Shown: piece after piece, positions 34,235-42,924 of the stretch
Layout of the letters: every line of letters starts with the position of its first letter
Position numbering within the stretch: position 1 is the first letter of the stretch
Origin: JAIBCM01 sp041395165
GTDB lineage: Bacteria > Verrucomicrobiota > Verrucomicrobiia > JADLBR01 > JAIBCM01
Length of the DNA: 47,985 bases
Assembly: GCA_041395165.1 (NCBI GenBank)
Contig: JAWLBA010000011.1
Span: 1-47,985 of the forward strand
Direction of reading: 5' to 3'
Made by a program: the position numbers and the translations under genes
Notes under the pieces: model-generated
Database searches by the model: none
Seen by the model: the letters and a program-made list of their open reading frames with translations, nothing else
What the model was told of the DNA's origin: nothing

Positions 34235-35585
34235 ATGAAAAATCCAATCGATCATGCTGCGCATGTCGCGAAGCATTGGTTTCTCAATCTTTATCCGATT
34301 CAACAAGTCGTTTTAGGCTATCTTTCTTACATTATTTTGGGTTGGTTTTTCTTACTTTTGCCTTGGAGCCAAAAAGTGAAAAATATGAGTTGGCTAGATC
34401 ATCTTTTTACCGCCACATCAGCGATCTCAACTACAGGACTCGCAACAATCAGCATTACTGACTCTTACACTTTTTTTGGCCAAGGCACCGTGCTTTTTTT
34501 GATCCAGCTCGGTGGCTTAGGCTATATGACTTTAAGTTCTTTTATTATTTTATCTGCTTCGGGGCAAATTTCTTCTTTACGCCATCGCATCACTTCAACC
34601 GCGTTAAATTTACCGCAAGGTTTTGAAGTGATACGCTTTTTGCGGCAAGTGATCGGTTTTACACTCATCATCGAAATCCTTGGAACCTGGGGACTTTATT
34701 TCATTTTCGAAAAAGGGGGTGTCCCCCCAACCTTTATGGCAAGCTATTTTTCATAGCATCTCGGCTTTTTGCACAGCGGGTTTTAGTCTTTTTAACACTA
34801 GCTTGGAAGCTTATCGCGAGGATGTTAACCTGAATTGTCTCATCATAGCTTTAAGTTATTTAGGCGCTATTGGTTTTATTGTCATGAGCGACGTTTGGAC
34901 TTCGTTTAGCAATCGAAAAGCTCATATCACCCTGACTTCAAAAATCATTCTAATGAGCACGCTATGGATTAGTGTCATCGGAACCTTGCTTTTTTTTATT
35001 GATGAATCCTCCATTCAATCACTGCCTTTTTCAGAGCGCATCCTAGCTTCTCTTTTTCAAACCATGACCGCTAGCACCACGGTTGGTTTCAATACCATTC
35101 CTATCGGTGCACTGACTCCAAGTTCGTTATTTTTATTAACTCTCATTATGATCATCGGCGCTTCACCTGCTGGCACTGGTGGCGGTTTAAAAACCACAAC
35201 GTTCACAGCACTATGGGCTGTCATGGCTTCTACGTTTCGTCAGCAAGAAAAAATTACTTTCTTCAAAAAACAGATTCCTCGCGCACGTATTTTTAGTGCC
35301 GTAGCAAGTTTAATGTTTTATCTTTTCACATTGATTACGGGAGTTTACGCGCTCGCATTGACAGAAAAATTACCGTTACCCGACCTTGCTTTTGAAGCCG
35401 CCTCAGCTTTGGGAACTGTGGGATTGAGTCGCGGCATTACTGGAAATTTAAGTGATTTGGGAAAAATGATTATCACCGCTTTGATGTTTTTAGGTCGTAT
35501 TGGCCCCATTTCCATAGGAATAGCTCTCTTTACAACACGAGAAAAAATTTCAGACTTCGCTACAGAAGAAGATATCGCTATTTAA
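34235..35585 (+). CDS. trkH: TrkH/KtrB-type potassium uptake protein, one frameshift
   Basis: Membrane subunit of a Trk/Ktr potassium transporter. Start at the ATG 34235 with GGAG seven bases upstream; ATG 34220 is in frame but overlaps that site. The first frame runs to 34756 (pore loop ATSAISTTGLATISI), the second continues from about 34710 to 35585 (WQAIFHSISAFCTAGFSLF, TMTASTTVGFNTIP, SALGTVGLSRGIT). All four P-loops are present, so the two parts are one protein of about 450 residues. The shift lies at GGGGGTGTCCCCCC (about 34711-34724), a palindrome of homopolymers. No TrkA/KtrA subunit is adjacent. The stop overlaps the next gene (TAATG). Confidence 0.8.
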
Positions 35586-36751
35586 TGGTCATGACTCTGG
35601 AACAACTTCATCGAGATAATGGGTTACGACAAAAACTTTTCCCTATTACCCAACACCAAATTTTCATGGCTCACGCAGGTGTGAGTCCCCTGCCCCAACC
35701 CGCTTACGAAGCGATTGAAAAAGAGGCGCGCACCGCAACCACGCTCCAGCAAGAATCAGATTATCATCGCAAGTTAACGCATGCGCGACAAACCGTCGCA
35801 CGAATCTTTAAAGTGGAGACGGAAGAAGTTGCATTATTAGGTCCGACAAGCTTGGGATTAAATTTGGTTGCCAACGGGCTGGATTGGAAACCGGGCGATG
35901 AAGTCATTTTTTATCCCGATGATTATCCAACGAATGTTTATCCCTGGCTCAATTTAGAAATGAAAGGGGTTAAACTCGTCCCGTTAGAACCCAAGAAAAT
36001 TGGCGAAATTACACCAGAATTGATTGCCAAAGCGATTACGCCTCGCTGCAAACTCGTTGCTCTGGCTTCCGCTAATTTTTTAACGGGTTACACGATTGAT
36101 GTGAGCGCTATTGGCAAAATCGCTCACGAAGCGGGCGCTCTTTTTTCTTTGGACGCGATTCAAACCTTAGGCGCGATTGAGACGCCTTTGGATGAGGCGG
36201 ATTTTGTTTCTGCCGATTCACACAAATGGATGCTCGGCCCTTTAGCCGCAGGCGTTTTTATTGTTAAAAAACATGTTTTAGATCGTTTGAAATCTTCCTT
36301 ACTTGGTTCTCCTAATGTCCAAACACAACACTTCGTAGCAGCGACTCAAATCAAACCGGTTGAAGGGGCAGCGCGTTATGAATCCGGCGCAATGAATTTG
36401 ATTGGAATCGCGGGAATGATTGCGTCTTTGGAACTTTTAGAGTCCATCGGAATTTCCAATATCGAAAATTATTTGCGAACTCAAAGACGACGCTTGGTTG
36501 AAGTTCTACAATCTCGCGACTTTGAATTTCCCATACTGCCGGCAGAGGCTCCAGGCCACGGTGTGGTCACCACCTTTCGACATCCGAAAACTCCTACAGA
36601 ACAACTCTTTCGCAAACTTCTTTCCGAAAAAATTATTGCTTCCCATCGCTGGAGTCGCGACGGTAAAGAATGGATTCGCTTATCGCCACACTGCTACATT
36701 TTACCTCAAGAAATGGAACAAACACTAAATTCTATCGTAAATTTTAAATGA
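35585..36751 (+). CDS. Class V aminotransferase-fold PLP enzyme (NifS/CsdA-like)
   Basis: 388 residues, fold-type I PLP enzyme of class V. The cofactor Lys is K214 in SADSHKWMLGPLAAG; phosphate and ring contacts are in LLGPTSLGLNLVANGL, SANFLTGYTIDV and FSLDAIQTLGA. The SHKW form, and the absence of the conserved Cys loop expected of cysteine desulfurases, make it closer to kynureninase/isopenicillin-epimerase-like members; the substrate is unknown. It overlaps the trkH stop by one base and is translationally coupled to it, so it would fall under the same riboswitch. Confidence 0.8.
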   Translation: MVMTLEQLHRDNGLRQKLFPITQHQIFMAHAGVSPLPQPAYEAIEKEARTATTLQQESDYHRKLTHARQTVARIFKVETEEVALLGPTSLGLNLVANGLDWKPGDEVIFYPDDYPTNVYPWLNLEMKGVKLVPLEPKKIGEITPELIAKAITPRCKLVALASANFLTGYTIDVSAIGKIAHEAGALFSLDAIQTLGAIETPLDEADFVSADSHKWMLGPLAAGVFIVKKHVLDRLKSSLLGSPNVQTQHFVAATQIKPVEGAARYESGAMNLIGIAGMIASLELLESIGISNIENYLRTQRRRLVEVLQSRDFEFPILPAEAPGHGVVTTFRHPKTPTEQLFRKLLSEKIIASHRWSRDGKEWIRLSPHCYILPQEMEQTLNSIVNFK

Positions 36752-36794
36752 GGTGTTTCTTGCTTATTTTTATTTTCTCGGCTAAGTTCCTTTC

Positions 36795-37367
36795 ATGAAC
36801 AAAGTCGTTCTTTTCTCCTTTCTTGCTTTAAGCCAATGCTTATCTCTCATAGCTGCGCCACCTAAAACAGTAACGGCAATGAAAGCAAAGGAAATTGCTA
36901 CGGGAGTTTTAGATCCTGCTACCCAACAGCGCATCATCGCCATCCGCGGACTTCGCAGCATGTTATCCCCTGTTCCCGTGGAATGGTTGATTTGGTTTTA
37001 TGATCCCAATGCCATTCAAAATGGCCGACGCGTGCGAGTCAGCAGCGACAATGTAACAGAAATCAAAGAGGGTTTTACGGAAATCGGACACGCACGACTT
37101 TTTCCCTATCAAATGGAAGAAGTTATCCCTAGCGACCGGTTACAAGTGGATTCCGATGAAGCTCTCGCTCGTGTCATGAATTTAGGCCCTTTGAAAGGCA
37201 AGAAGGTAACTTCTTCCGTTTGGGAATTAAAAAAAGCCAAAGGCAATGTGCCACCTCTTTGGTATATTACTCTCTTTACGGAAGTAGGCGGCAAAGAAAA
37301 AACTTTGGCGAAAGTGCGTCTTTCAGCCGAAGACGGACGCCTGATTGAACTTAATTTAGCGAACTAG
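36795..37367 (+). CDS. Secreted protein of unknown function
   Basis: 190 residues with a signal peptide (MNKVVLFSFLALSQCLSLIAA, cleavage about residue 21). The mature part begins AMKAKEIATGVLDPATQQRIIAIRG and has the alternating pattern of a small alpha/beta fold, with EWLIWFYDP and PLWYITLF strands reminiscent of PepSY-like domains; this is only a resemblance. No cysteines in the mature part suggest a lipobox. It ends 8 bp before the amidase gene, so a periplasmic function linked to that enzyme is reasonable but unproven. Confidence 0.6.
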   Translation: MNKVVLFSFLALSQCLSLIAAPPKTVTAMKAKEIATGVLDPATQQRIIAIRGLRSMLSPVPVEWLIWFYDPNAIQNGRRVRVSSDNVTEIKEGFTEIGHARLFPYQMEEVIPSDRLQVDSDEALARVMNLGPLKGKKVTSSVWELKKAKGNVPPLWYITLFTEVGGKEKTLAKVRLSAEDGRLIELNLAN

Positions 37368-37375
37368 CATTTGCC

Positions 37376-38581
37376 TTGAAACGGCTTGTTCCATTTTTCT
37401 TTTTCTTTTTTTCTCTTTCTTGTCTTTTTGCGCAACTTTCTCCTCTAGCAACGAAGCCCAATTGGTTATCACTCAATCATTACCAAAATAGTCTTTCGCG
37501 TGAGCAATTTGAAAATCTTGTTAAAACTCACTACTCTCGTGACAAAACTTTTTTTCGTTATTGCCGATTCCAAGATCAAAAAAGTGTAACTTTTTACCAA
37601 GATTTGAATCACAGCAAACCGTTGTGGACCTTTCACTTTAGTCCAAAATCTCAGCCTCTACACACGTCTCGCAAATCTTCTCTTAAAGACTTAGTCATCG
37701 CCTTAGATCCTGGACACCTAGGTGGAGAGTGGGCACGTTTGGAAGAGCGTTACTTTCGCATCGGTAACGATCCCCCCATCAAAGAGTGGGATCTGAATGT
37801 TTTAACCTGTCGCATTATTGAGTTCCTCTTAAAAAAAGAAGGCGCAAAAGTAGTATGGGTCAAAAAAAATAGTGATCCCGTCACGTCCTTGCGACCAAAG
37901 AATTTATGGGATGAAGCGTTTAATAGTTTAGTCGAAGAAAGAGTCATTAAACCCACAGCACATCCACGTGACAGTTTACCTATCAGAAAAAAAATCGAAG
38001 AATGTGCCAATCGTCTTTTTTACCGTGTGGCCGAAATTAGTGCGCGCGCAGAACGAGTTAACCGCGATTTAAAACCTGATTTAACTCTTTGCATTCACTA
38101 CAACGCTGATGAATGGGGCGATCCTTTAAATCCCACTCTGGTCAAAAAAAATCGTTTGGTTTTATTCACTCATGGGGCTTACATGGCAGATGAATTGCGT
38201 TATGAAGATCATAAATTTCACCTCATGCAAAAACTTTTAGAAGGCTCACGAAACATTGAAGAAGACATTGCTATTGCCATTGCAAAACAATACCAGCGCA
38301 CCTGGCCTTGGCCACCGGAACCTTATCCCAATGCGCACAATATCATTCGCAATTCTAAGAACCCTTATGTTTTCGATAGGAATTTACTAGCAAACCGTCT
38401 TTACCATGGTCCGGTCGTTTTTTGTGAAGGACCCTATATGAATGCAAATGACACCTACCCTCGCCTTATCGCTGGTGACTATAGCGGAACGCGCTTTATT
38501 CGAGGTAAATATTATCGCAGTATTTTCCGAGAATACGCGGAAAATGTCGTAGCAGGACTCAAGAATTATTATAATAATTAA
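37376..38581 (+). CDS. Secreted N-acetylmuramoyl-L-alanine amidase-like protein (Amidase_3)
   Basis: 401 residues from a TTG start at 37376 (no ATG or GTG fits the signal peptide MKRLVPFFFFFFSLSCLFAQ). The Amidase_3 zinc ligands are visible: H114 (ALDPGHLGGEW), E137 (PPIKEWDLN) and H241 (LCIHYNADEW); a catalytic Glu candidate lies in VFCEGPYMN. The family cleaves the bond between MurNAc and L-Ala in peptidoglycan. An insertion of about 60 residues between the Glu and second His (DPVTSLRPKNLW to RVNRDLKPD) is larger than in AmiA/CwlC. Its end overlaps convergent rsmA by 23 bp. Confidence 0.8.
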   Translation: MKRLVPFFFFFFSLSCLFAQLSPLATKPNWLSLNHYQNSLSREQFENLVKTHYSRDKTFFRYCRFQDQKSVTFYQDLNHSKPLWTFHFSPKSQPLHTSRKSSLKDLVIALDPGHLGGEWARLEERYFRIGNDPPIKEWDLNVLTCRIIEFLLKKEGAKVVWVKKNSDPVTSLRPKNLWDEAFNSLVEERVIKPTAHPRDSLPIRKKIEECANRLFYRVAEISARAERVNRDLKPDLTLCIHYNADEWGDPLNPTLVKKNRLVLFTHGAYMADELRYEDHKFHLMQKLLEGSRNIEEDIAIAIAKQYQRTWPWPPEPYPNAHNIIRNSKNPYVFDRNLLANRLYHGPVVFCEGPYMNANDTYPRLIAGDYSGTRFIRGKYYRSIFREYAENVVAGLKNYYNN

Positions 38582-39383
38582 AAAGCATTTTCCACTGATC
38601 AAAATTGAGCTCTTCAGCGCGCAACTTAGGATTCCAACCCTGCCTTTCAAAAAAAATTTTCCAACTGCTCTCTAAAGGAAATTGTTCCGATAAATTATTA
38701 GTCAACTGTTTTCTTTTGTGATGAAAAGCCTCTCGCAACCAAGGAAAAAAATTCGTCCGCCAAGCGTAAGGCTCTATTTTATCTTTCCGCTGCAAACGAA
38801 GCACTGCTGAAAAAACTTCTGGCTTCGGATAAAAAACGTTTGGAGCTATTTTTTTCAACAACTTGACTGCATAAACCGTATTAACCATCACCGAAATAGC
38901 TCCGTAATAACGCGAGCCAGGTTCAGCCAACAAACGCTCCGCCATTTCATATTGCACAGTAAAAATCATGCGTTGTGGTGGAAGTTTCTTTTCTAAAAAA
39001 GCAGCCAGTAAAGGAGTTGCAATCGAATAAGGCAAATTCCCCATCACACATGAAACCGATGCAGGTAAAAAATGGGGCACAAACTCCAAAGCATCGCATT
39101 CATGCAAAGAAAATTTTTCATGAGCACCCCATCGCTTTTTCAAATAACGCACAAATCCGCGATCAACTTCAACCGCCTCCACCCGATGAGCTAGCTCCAA
39201 CAAATAATCAGTCAAAGCTCCCAAACCCGGACCTATTTCCCAAACAGTTTCTTGAGCGTTAATAGTAGCTTGGCTAGCTATCCATTGGCAAAGATTTTGA
39301 TCGTATAGAAAGTTTTGACCCAATTTTTTATTGGGAAACAAGCCTTCTGTGGCCAAAACCTGCTTGATTTCTTGTAAAGTCAC
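38559..39383 (-). CDS. rsmA: 16S rRNA (adenine1518/1519-N6)-dimethyltransferase
   Basis: KsgA/RsmA dimethylates two adenines in the 3' terminal helix of 16S rRNA late in 30S assembly. 274 residues from a GTG start that abuts the prc stop (TAG then GTG), so translation is coupled. SAM-binding motif I is WEIGPGLGAL (48-57) with AVEVD at 70-73; the catalytic NLPYS is at 116-120. The C-terminal helical domain (from about 205, WLREAFHHKRKQLTNNL) is complete. Third gene of the mdh-prc-rsmA operon. Confidence 0.95.
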   Translation of the reverse strand: MTLQEIKQVLATEGLFPNKKLGQNFLYDQNLCQWIASQATINAQETVWEIGPGLGALTDYLLELAHRVEAVEVDRGFVRYLKKRWGAHEKFSLHECDALEFVPHFLPASVSCVMGNLPYSIATPLLAAFLEKKLPPQRMIFTVQYEMAERLLAEPGSRYYGAISVMVNTVYAVKLLKKIAPNVFYPKPEVFSAVLRLQRKDKIEPYAWRTNFFPWLREAFHHKRKQLTNNLSEQFPLESSWKIFFERQGWNPKLRAEELNFDQWKMLFNYYNNS

Positions 39384-41708
39384 CTACTGCTTGACGTCAC
39401 CACGCTCGGCTACAGTTGTTTTGACATGATTTTTTTGTGCTAGCAAGCCAATCCAATCCACTAAAATGTGCTTGGCTTCATTTAACGTAACATTGTCCCA
39501 AGTTACTAAACCATCATCTTCACTGGTTTCTACCTCTTCTCTATCTTCTTTATCCTCTTTAGAGTTTGGTTTCTCTGATAAATCAGTTTTCTCTAGTACA
39601 GAAGCTTTAGGCAATGTGGCCTCTTCCACATTATTTAAAGTTAATTCATAAGATATTTCACCATCTTTCTGACGGGAATTTCTTTCTTTTTTACGTTTTT
39701 CCAAACGATCTTGAGACTCTTTTTTTTCCTCCAATCTTTCTTTTTCATTCAATGAAAAGCTTTTATCCGCTAAAAATCGTTTTTGCTCCTCGATATCTTC
39801 TTGCAGATAGACAAAATCTTTATTGGATGCAATGCGTTCTTGGGACAATTTTTTTAATTGGGGAAGAAACGAGGCCACACGATTTTCAAATACAAAGTTT
39901 GCAGATGGAATTTCATCCCATGACAAAGGATTATCCAAAGAAACTTCCCCTACCGATTCCAAATAATCATTGAAAGAAGGTAAAATAATATCGGGCACAA
40001 TACCTTTTAACTGAGTCGATGCTCCACTAGGACGATAAAATTTTTGAACAGTAATTTTTAATGCTCCCGGATCGATATCAGAATTTAATCCTAAACGCTG
40101 GAAAAAGGGCGCTAATTGAACCACTTGTTGCACTGTTCCTTTGCCATGCGTAGTCATATCACCCACGATCATCGCTCGACCATAATCTTGCAAGGCACCC
40201 GCTAAAATCTCTGAGGCTGAAGCACTAAAACGGCTGGTTAATACAATTAAAGGCCCATCATAAAGAACCTTCGGATCATCATCTTTATTGACTACAACTT
40301 TGCTACGAGAATCTTTCACCTGAACCACAGGCCCCTCAGGAATAAAAAGCCCGGTCAATTCAATCGCTTCTTCCAACGAGCCTCCTCCATTCCGACGCAA
40401 ATCTAAAATAACTCCCTGCACTTTTTCCTTCATCAATCGTTTTAATAAGCGTGAAACGTCAACCGTTGTACTACGAGGCGTGGCTTTAGAATTAGACTGG
40501 CTCAACTCCATTTCTGCATAAAAAGAAGGAAGATCAATGACTCCAACACGCGTTTTACTTCCATCTTGATTAGGAATATCCACAATCTTTGCTTTAGCCT
40601 CTTGCTCTTCCAATTTAATTTCCTCACGTACTAAGACCACCTCTTTGCGCACAGAAGGATCAGGCGCATCGGCAGGGATGACAGTCAAATGCACCTCCGT
40701 TCCCTTACGACCTCGAATCATTTCTACCACTTTATTGAGATTCATTTCAACGACATCAACAGGCTCTTCATTAGCTTGAGCTACCGCGATAATGCGATCA
40801 CTTGGTTTCAACGACTTCGATCTTGCTGCGGGCCCACCCGGCACAAGTTCTTTGATCGTGCAATAACCGTCAATCGATTGCAAAACAGCACCAATACCAA
40901 AGAGCGACAAATTCATCTGAATCGCAAAATTTTCTAACTCAGAATGCCCCAAATAATCGGAGTGAGGATCATACACATGCGCTAAAGCTGTTAAATAAGT
41001 CTGCAGAACCTGCTCACTACTATACTCTTGAATTGAACGAAAATGACGCTCATAACGTTTAACAATTTTCTCAACAATTTCCTTGGGTTTTTCCTGATTC
41101 AATTTTTCCTGCAAAAATTCAAACCGCAACCGGTCATGCCATAGCTTCTTCGCTTCCTCTAAATCTTTAGGCCATTGCAGATCATGACGATCTGGGCGGT
41201 ATCGCTCGTGAGAAGTGAAAGTAAAAGACTCTTTCTCTAAAGCTTGACGCACAAATTCCAAACGTTGCTTAAGACGTTTGATATACAAATTAAAAATCAA
41301 ATAAGCCGGTCGCGTGTCTCCTTTAAGCGTTAGGTTGTCCAACGTATTTTCAAACGGTTTAAAATCAGCGATGTCAGACTGCAAAAAATAAATATGCTGA
41401 TAGTCAAGTATGTCTAAATAACGTTCTAAAAATCGCTTAGAAACTTCATCGTTAAAATCCTGTTTTAAAAAATGGGATTGTTCTAAAATTTTTGCTACCA
41501 TGCGAGCGATGTAAGTGTCACTCTCCTCAGGCGAAATCGCTTCAGCCGTAATAGCAAGATTCGATGCGACAGGTTCTATATTGGTCGTCACCAAAATAGT
41601 CGCCGCCCCTTTTTTGGGAGAGCCTTGATCGTTTTCTTGACTAAATAGTAACCATGGGCTCCCAGCCAAAAACAGAATTAACGCAAAAATTTTATGCAAA
41701 CTTTTCAT
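39384..41708 (-). CDS. prc: Carboxy-terminal processing (tail-specific) protease, S41A
   Basis: 774 residues, exported by a signal peptide (MKSLHKIFALILFLAGSPWLLFS). Order: N-terminal helical domain typical of Tsp/Prc (about 65-240), PDZ domain (about 245-335, LFGIGAVLQS and GGPAARSKSLKPSDRI), S41 catalytic domain with Ser497 in SRFSASASEIL and Lys in THGKGTVQQ, then the C-terminal DUF3340-type region rich in Glu/Lys coiled coil. The Tsp-type length and motifs indicate a periplasmic protease acting on C-terminal tails. Its ATG overlaps the mdh stop (ATGA). Confidence 0.93.
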   Translation of the reverse strand: MKSLHKIFALILFLAGSPWLLFSQENDQGSPKKGAATILVTTNIEPVASNLAITAEAISPEESDTYIARMVAKILEQSHFLKQDFNDEVSKRFLERYLDILDYQHIYFLQSDIADFKPFENTLDNLTLKGDTRPAYLIFNLYIKRLKQRLEFVRQALEKESFTFTSHERYRPDRHDLQWPKDLEEAKKLWHDRLRFEFLQEKLNQEKPKEIVEKIVKRYERHFRSIQEYSSEQVLQTYLTALAHVYDPHSDYLGHSELENFAIQMNLSLFGIGAVLQSIDGYCTIKELVPGGPAARSKSLKPSDRIIAVAQANEEPVDVVEMNLNKVVEMIRGRKGTEVHLTVIPADAPDPSVRKEVVLVREEIKLEEQEAKAKIVDIPNQDGSKTRVGVIDLPSFYAEMELSQSNSKATPRSTTVDVSRLLKRLMKEKVQGVILDLRRNGGGSLEEAIELTGLFIPEGPVVQVKDSRSKVVVNKDDDPKVLYDGPLIVLTSRFSASASEILAGALQDYGRAMIVGDMTTHGKGTVQQVVQLAPFFQRLGLNSDIDPGALKITVQKFYRPSGASTQLKGIVPDIILPSFNDYLESVGEVSLDNPLSWDEIPSANFVFENRVASFLPQLKKLSQERIASNKDFVYLQEDIEEQKRFLADKSFSLNEKERLEEKKESQDRLEKRKKERNSRQKDGEISYELTLNNVEEATLPKASVLEKTDLSEKPNSKEDKEDREEVETSEDDGLVTWDNVTLNEAKHILVDWIGLLAQKNHVKTTVAERGDVKQ

Positions 41709-42634
41709 CCTAAATTCAACTTTTTAACACTGGCAGCCACATGTGCTGCGCTGTCTTGAAGTTGTTTCAATTCTTCCGACGTCAACTGTAACTCAATCAC
41801 TTCTTCCACACCCTTTCTCCCTAAACGACAAGGAACACCAACAAATTGGTTAGTAATGCCATACTGCCCAGTACACCATACAGCACAAGGTAGCACACGT
41901 TTTGAATCTTTCAAAATGGCTTCAGCCATTTGCACTGCAGCAGCAGAAGGCGCATAATAAGCACTGCCTTTTTGCAACAGTTTAACAATTTCTGCACCTC
42001 CGTTACGTGTTCGGTCGATCATAGCATCAATTTTGGCCTTCGGCAGCAAAGCTTCAATACTAATACCCGACACCGTAGAGTAACGCGCCAAGGGGACCAT
42101 ATCATCTCCATGTCCTCCCAATACCATTGCTTCCACATCGCGCTGAGACACTCCTAATTCCATAGCAATAAAACAGCGAAACCGTGCCGAATCCAAAACA
42201 CCAGCCATACCCATGACCTTATCTTTCGGAAAACCTGTTCTAGCAGCAGCCAAATACGTCATTACATCTAAAGGATTACTCACGATTATTAAGATGGCAT
42301 TCGGCGCATATTTCTTCACATTATCTGCAACACCCCCTACAATCTCAGCATTTTTTAGCAACAAATCGTCACGACTCATCCCCGGTTGACGTGGCAATCC
42401 ACTCGTAATAATCACTACATCAGAATCTTTATAATCCGACGGATCATTAGTCCCTCGAATCTGACAATCAAAACCCTCCAAACAGGCTGATTGCATCATA
42501 TCCAACGCCTTGCCTTGAGGCATGCCATCCACAATGTCGTGCAACACCACATCGCCCAATTCTTTTTCCGCCAATCGCTGAGCTGTCGTTGCCCCCACAA
42601 ACCCACCACCTACCACTGTAATTTTTGATCTCAT
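41705..42634 (-). CDS. mdh: Malate dehydrogenase (LDH-like type)
   Basis: 309 residues. NAD-binding TVVGGGFVGATTA (6-17), then the substrate-discriminating loop SGLPRQPGMSRDDLL with R82 and R88 (Arg at the specificity position indicates malate rather than lactate), R151 and catalytic H175 in GGHGDD. Oxidises malate to oxaloacetate with NAD in the TCA cycle. Strong ribosome-binding site (AGGAAGGA) nine bases before the ATG. First gene of mdh-prc-rsmA. The 193 bp upstream, up to tRNA-Asp, hold its promoter (a TTGTCA about 100 bp upstream is a possible -35) and nothing else that I recognise. Confidence 0.95.
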   Translation of the reverse strand: MRSKITVVGGGFVGATTAQRLAEKELGDVVLHDIVDGMPQGKALDMMQSACLEGFDCQIRGTNDPSDYKDSDVVIITSGLPRQPGMSRDDLLLKNAEIVGGVADNVKKYAPNAILIIVSNPLDVMTYLAAARTGFPKDKVMGMAGVLDSARFRCFIAMELGVSQRDVEAMVLGGHGDDMVPLARYSTVSGISIEALLPKAKIDAMIDRTRNGGAEIVKLLQKGSAYYAPSAAAVQMAEAILKDSKRVLPCAVWCTGQYGITNQFVGVPCRLGRKGVEEVIELQLTSEELKQLQDSAAHVAASVKKLNLG

Positions 42635-42827
42635 TTAACTAATTCCTTCCTGTCTTTTATGAAAATTAAACTTTTAGAAGGAAGTTCCCTTAGGCACAAG
42701 CAAACAAATTTAAAAAGTAAAAGTTAAAATATGACAAAAAATATTGCTCACGGGAGCTAGCGGACAAATAACTTCTTACTTTTTCTTGCTACTCTTTTTT
42801 TAATTGGTAAATTAAAACCTTATCCGT

Positions 42828-42901
42828 GGAGTTGTAGCTCAATTGGTTAGAGCACCGCCCTGTCACGGCGGGGGTTGCGGGTTCGAGCCCCGTCAGCTCC
42901 G
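42828..42901 (+). tRNA. tRNA-Asp (anticodon GUC)
   Basis: A 74-nt cloverleaf: acceptor GGAGTTG/CAGCTCC with discriminator G, D arm with AGCTCAATTGGTTAGAGC, anticodon stem CCGCC/GGCGG with loop CTGTCAC (anticodon GTC), T arm GCGGG-TTCGAGC-CCCGT. CCA not encoded. It is convergent with the cls gene 23 bp downstream. Confidence 0.96.
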
Positions 42902-42924
42902 GTGATTACTAAACTAGTCACTTA

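Noticed and set aside
34708..34741. Programmed ribosomal frameshift in trkH
   Set aside because: No slippery heptamer with a downstream pseudoknot of the usual type is evident; homopolymer miscall or slippage is simpler.
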